NCBI GenBank assembly: GCA_963575745.1
Contig: CAUYUJ010019945.1
Coordinates: forward strand, 1 to 64,000
From: Prorocentrum cordatum
Lineage: Eukaryota > Sar > Dinophyceae > Prorocentrales > Prorocentraceae
Length of the DNA stretch: 64,000 bases
Direction of reading: 5' to 3'
A program made the position numbers and the translations under genes. Below, piece after piece: positions 61,991 through 64,000 of the stretch (positions are counted from its first letter, which is position 1; each line of letters begins with the position of its first letter). The notes under the pieces are model-generated. The model worked only from the letters and a program-made list of their open reading frames with translations. It was not told the DNA's origin and made no database searches.

Positions 61991-63604
61991 GGGCGAGGGC
62001 GGCGGGGGCGGGGGCGGCGGGGGCGGCCGCCTTGGCCGAGGCGTGCTCGACAAGACGGGCATCGGGCTGCAGCACTCCTCGGCCCGCCCTCTGCCGCGCC
62101 TCCCCGACCCGCGCGCGGCTGCCGGGGGGGGGGGCAGGGGGGGGGATCGGAGCCGGCCACGCGCAGAGGGGGGCGGGGGCAGGGAAAAAGGCCTCTTAGA
62201 GTTTTTTGTTTTTGAGTCGCGGGTCGAGAGCGCACCTCTTCCGGTCGAAGCTAAGCGGGCCGCGCGAAGCTTGAATGAACAAAGGGGGGGGGAGAGAAGG
62301 AGAGGCCCCACGGTCAGGCCAGGAGGAGGCAACGCCTCGGGATCAGGCAGAAAAAAAAGCCTCTTAGAGGCACCCCCGCTTCTTGAAGAGGCACGGGCCC
62401 TGCCTATGGGTGTCAGGCCGGCGCCTTCTAAGAAGCAGGGGTGCTTCTGAGAAGCCCTTCCCCCCACCCCGTGCAGTCGGGGCGCTGAAGAAAGAGGGGC
62501 TCGGTGCTTCTTGATTGTTTTACAGTCTGCCTCAGTTTTTCCTGAGGCTTCCAATGGGAAATCGAAGTTGGACTTGTGGGAAAAAGGGGCCCCGTTCCTT
62601 ATTCAGGGTTCCTCAAGTCAACGCCCCGACTGTGACCCCCTCGTGCGCGCCGCCAGAGGAGGGTGATGACTGCAGGGGCAGCGCTATAGGGGGCGGGGGG
62701 AAGCTCAGGAGGGGGCGCGTCGGCCCACGATCGCCCAGGGGTCGTCGACGGGGGCCCGGCAGCCTACCCCCGGCAGGGAGGGTGCGGATGTGCTCTCGGG
62801 GGCCGATCGCCGATCAATCGGCGATGCACGGTCGATGCCCGACATTTCCCCCCCTGAACTGGTCCTCCCCGATCGTTACCTGTCCCCGAGTGATGACTCG
62901 GGTGGGCTGGATCGCATGGCCGGGCCCGTGATGTCCCTCCAGATTTCGCAGCCTTCGCTTCCTCTTTCGATGCGTTCCATGGCGCCTCCTCCTTCTGATC
63001 CGCTCACATGCCTCGGGCCATGAGATGCACCCCCCTCTTGGACGCCCTCACTGGGGCGCCCCCGAAGAGCGGGTGGGGGGGGGTCATCTTCGCCGTCGTA
63101 GCACGATGAAGAGCCAGACCTCCTACGACACGACTTTTTCAATCGCGGTATTCCCTTCGTTTTTGGGCCCACAGGGGAACCGTCTTTGGGCCCAGGGGCC
63201 CTCAGAAAACGGATCTGGGACGCAAAACTACCTCTGAGGTCGGCCGCTCTGGGGCCGCAGATAGAAAGAATCCCGACCAAATGACGGCATGTGGGTCTCA
63301 CGCGCGCACATGTCGAATTCCTCTCAAAACCATGAGTGTTCCATGACACCCTTTGCGGCAGAAGACCTTCAGTAGTTTAACACAATGGCACGTCTTGGAG
63401 GCAAGGATCGTGTGCCCTAGGAGGGGGCTGCGATGGTGGACCATACGATGGAGGGGCCACGATGGGTTGGCCACGATGGGGGGCAACGATGGGGGGCCGC
63501 GATGGGGGGCAACGATGGGAGGCGACTGTGAGCCACCGGCCTCGCGGGCCAAGCGTCCCTCAGCTAGCGTTCGGGACGAGCTGCTCGGGGAACTCCAGTG
63601 GTCA
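61991..63604. other. No supported gene
   Basis: GC-rich DNA; CACGATGGG/GGGCAACGATGGGG short tandem words at 63425-63525. I see no coding or element structure. Confidence 0.55.
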
Positions 63605-63775
63605 GCGAGCGAAGAACGGCATAAACTAAACTTTCCGCCGTCGGGGACACCTGCCCCTGGGCGGCTGGAAAGTTTATACCCCTACGGTGCCACCGTAAGG
63701 GTATACATTTTCCAGCCGCCCAGGGACAGGCGCCCCCGACGGCGAAACAGTTTATGTTACATCGTTCTTCGCTCG
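63605..63775. repeat. 171 bp palindromic foldback element
   Basis: Arms of about 83 bases: CGAGCGAAGAACG, CGCCGTCGGGG, CCTGGGCGGCTGGAAA and TATACCC meet at ACGGTGCCACCGT with almost no loop and mirror outward with few mismatches. No ORF. Confidence 0.9.
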
Positions 63776-64000
63776 TGAAAGCGGTGAAAGCCACGCAGTG
63801 CCCCTGGGCGGTGCCAAGCCGTGCGGTGCGACCTCTTCTACGGCGCCCGCGGGGGCGCCCTCCCGACGAGGCCTGGGCGGACCCCGCCAGCGCACGTGGG
63901 CGCCCACGAGGCGCCCCCGGCCGCCCCTCCTGCTCGTCCTCCCTGCTCCCTGCTCCCCAGTGGCTTCGCAGCGCGCGGCGGCCCGCAGCCGTCTTGCCCT

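Overview
The window reads as nuclear DNA of a core dinoflagellate (genus not resolvable by eye). Four things point there. Partial copies of the dinoflagellate trans-spliced leader (DinoSL) lie just upstream of at least seven coding regions. Inferred introns include GA-AG types with a G after the acceptor. One gene family resembles a very abundant, uncharacterised dinoflagellate family with transposase-like features. The rest is GC-rich DNA packed with inverted-repeat elements, CTC/GAC tracts and long G or C homopolymers. I see no rRNA, tRNA, bacterial operon or CRISPR array.

Layout. Block 1 (3-11883, all plus): family A copy 1 (3-2293, 5' end outside the window), family B copy 1 (5415-6097), family C copy 1 (6836-8816) and family T copy 1 (9806-11883, transposase-like, two frame breaks). 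Duplicated 3' tails of A1 and introner-like elements lie between and after these genes. 13977-16100 is GAT-repeat DNA. 16102-25866 is a decayed non-LTR retrotransposon: RanBP2-type zinc-finger ORF, RNase H-like remnant, endonuclease, reverse transcriptase with a YADD box and a C-terminal domain, split by a 1.7 kb insertion. 25867-35400 is repeat-dense: several dispersed inverted-repeat families, AT islands and tandem repeats.

Block 2 (35577-50873) repeats the order A, B, C, T with extra genes: A2 (minus), H (38914-39264), B2 (39464-40210), D (40790-41895), E (43354-44041), C2 (44503-46776, broken), Z (47126-47521), a T fragment, and T2 (minus, 48069-50850). 50874-64000 has no convincing gene and holds repeat families shared with 27-34 kb, one complete introner-like element (60147-60958) and a 171 bp palindrome.

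Synthesis. Two diverged modules carry A-B-C-T in the same order, T being transposase-like; this suggests a multigene mobile element or a duplicated gene cluster that I cannot match to a described system. Most member genes carry spliced-leader relics, as expected of genes passed through mRNA and reinserted. The copies share none of their visible introns. Several introns are themselves inverted-repeat elements, and one (T2 intron 1) coincides with a dispersed element found four or more times here. All functions are inferred from reading alone; exon borders are approximate unless stated.
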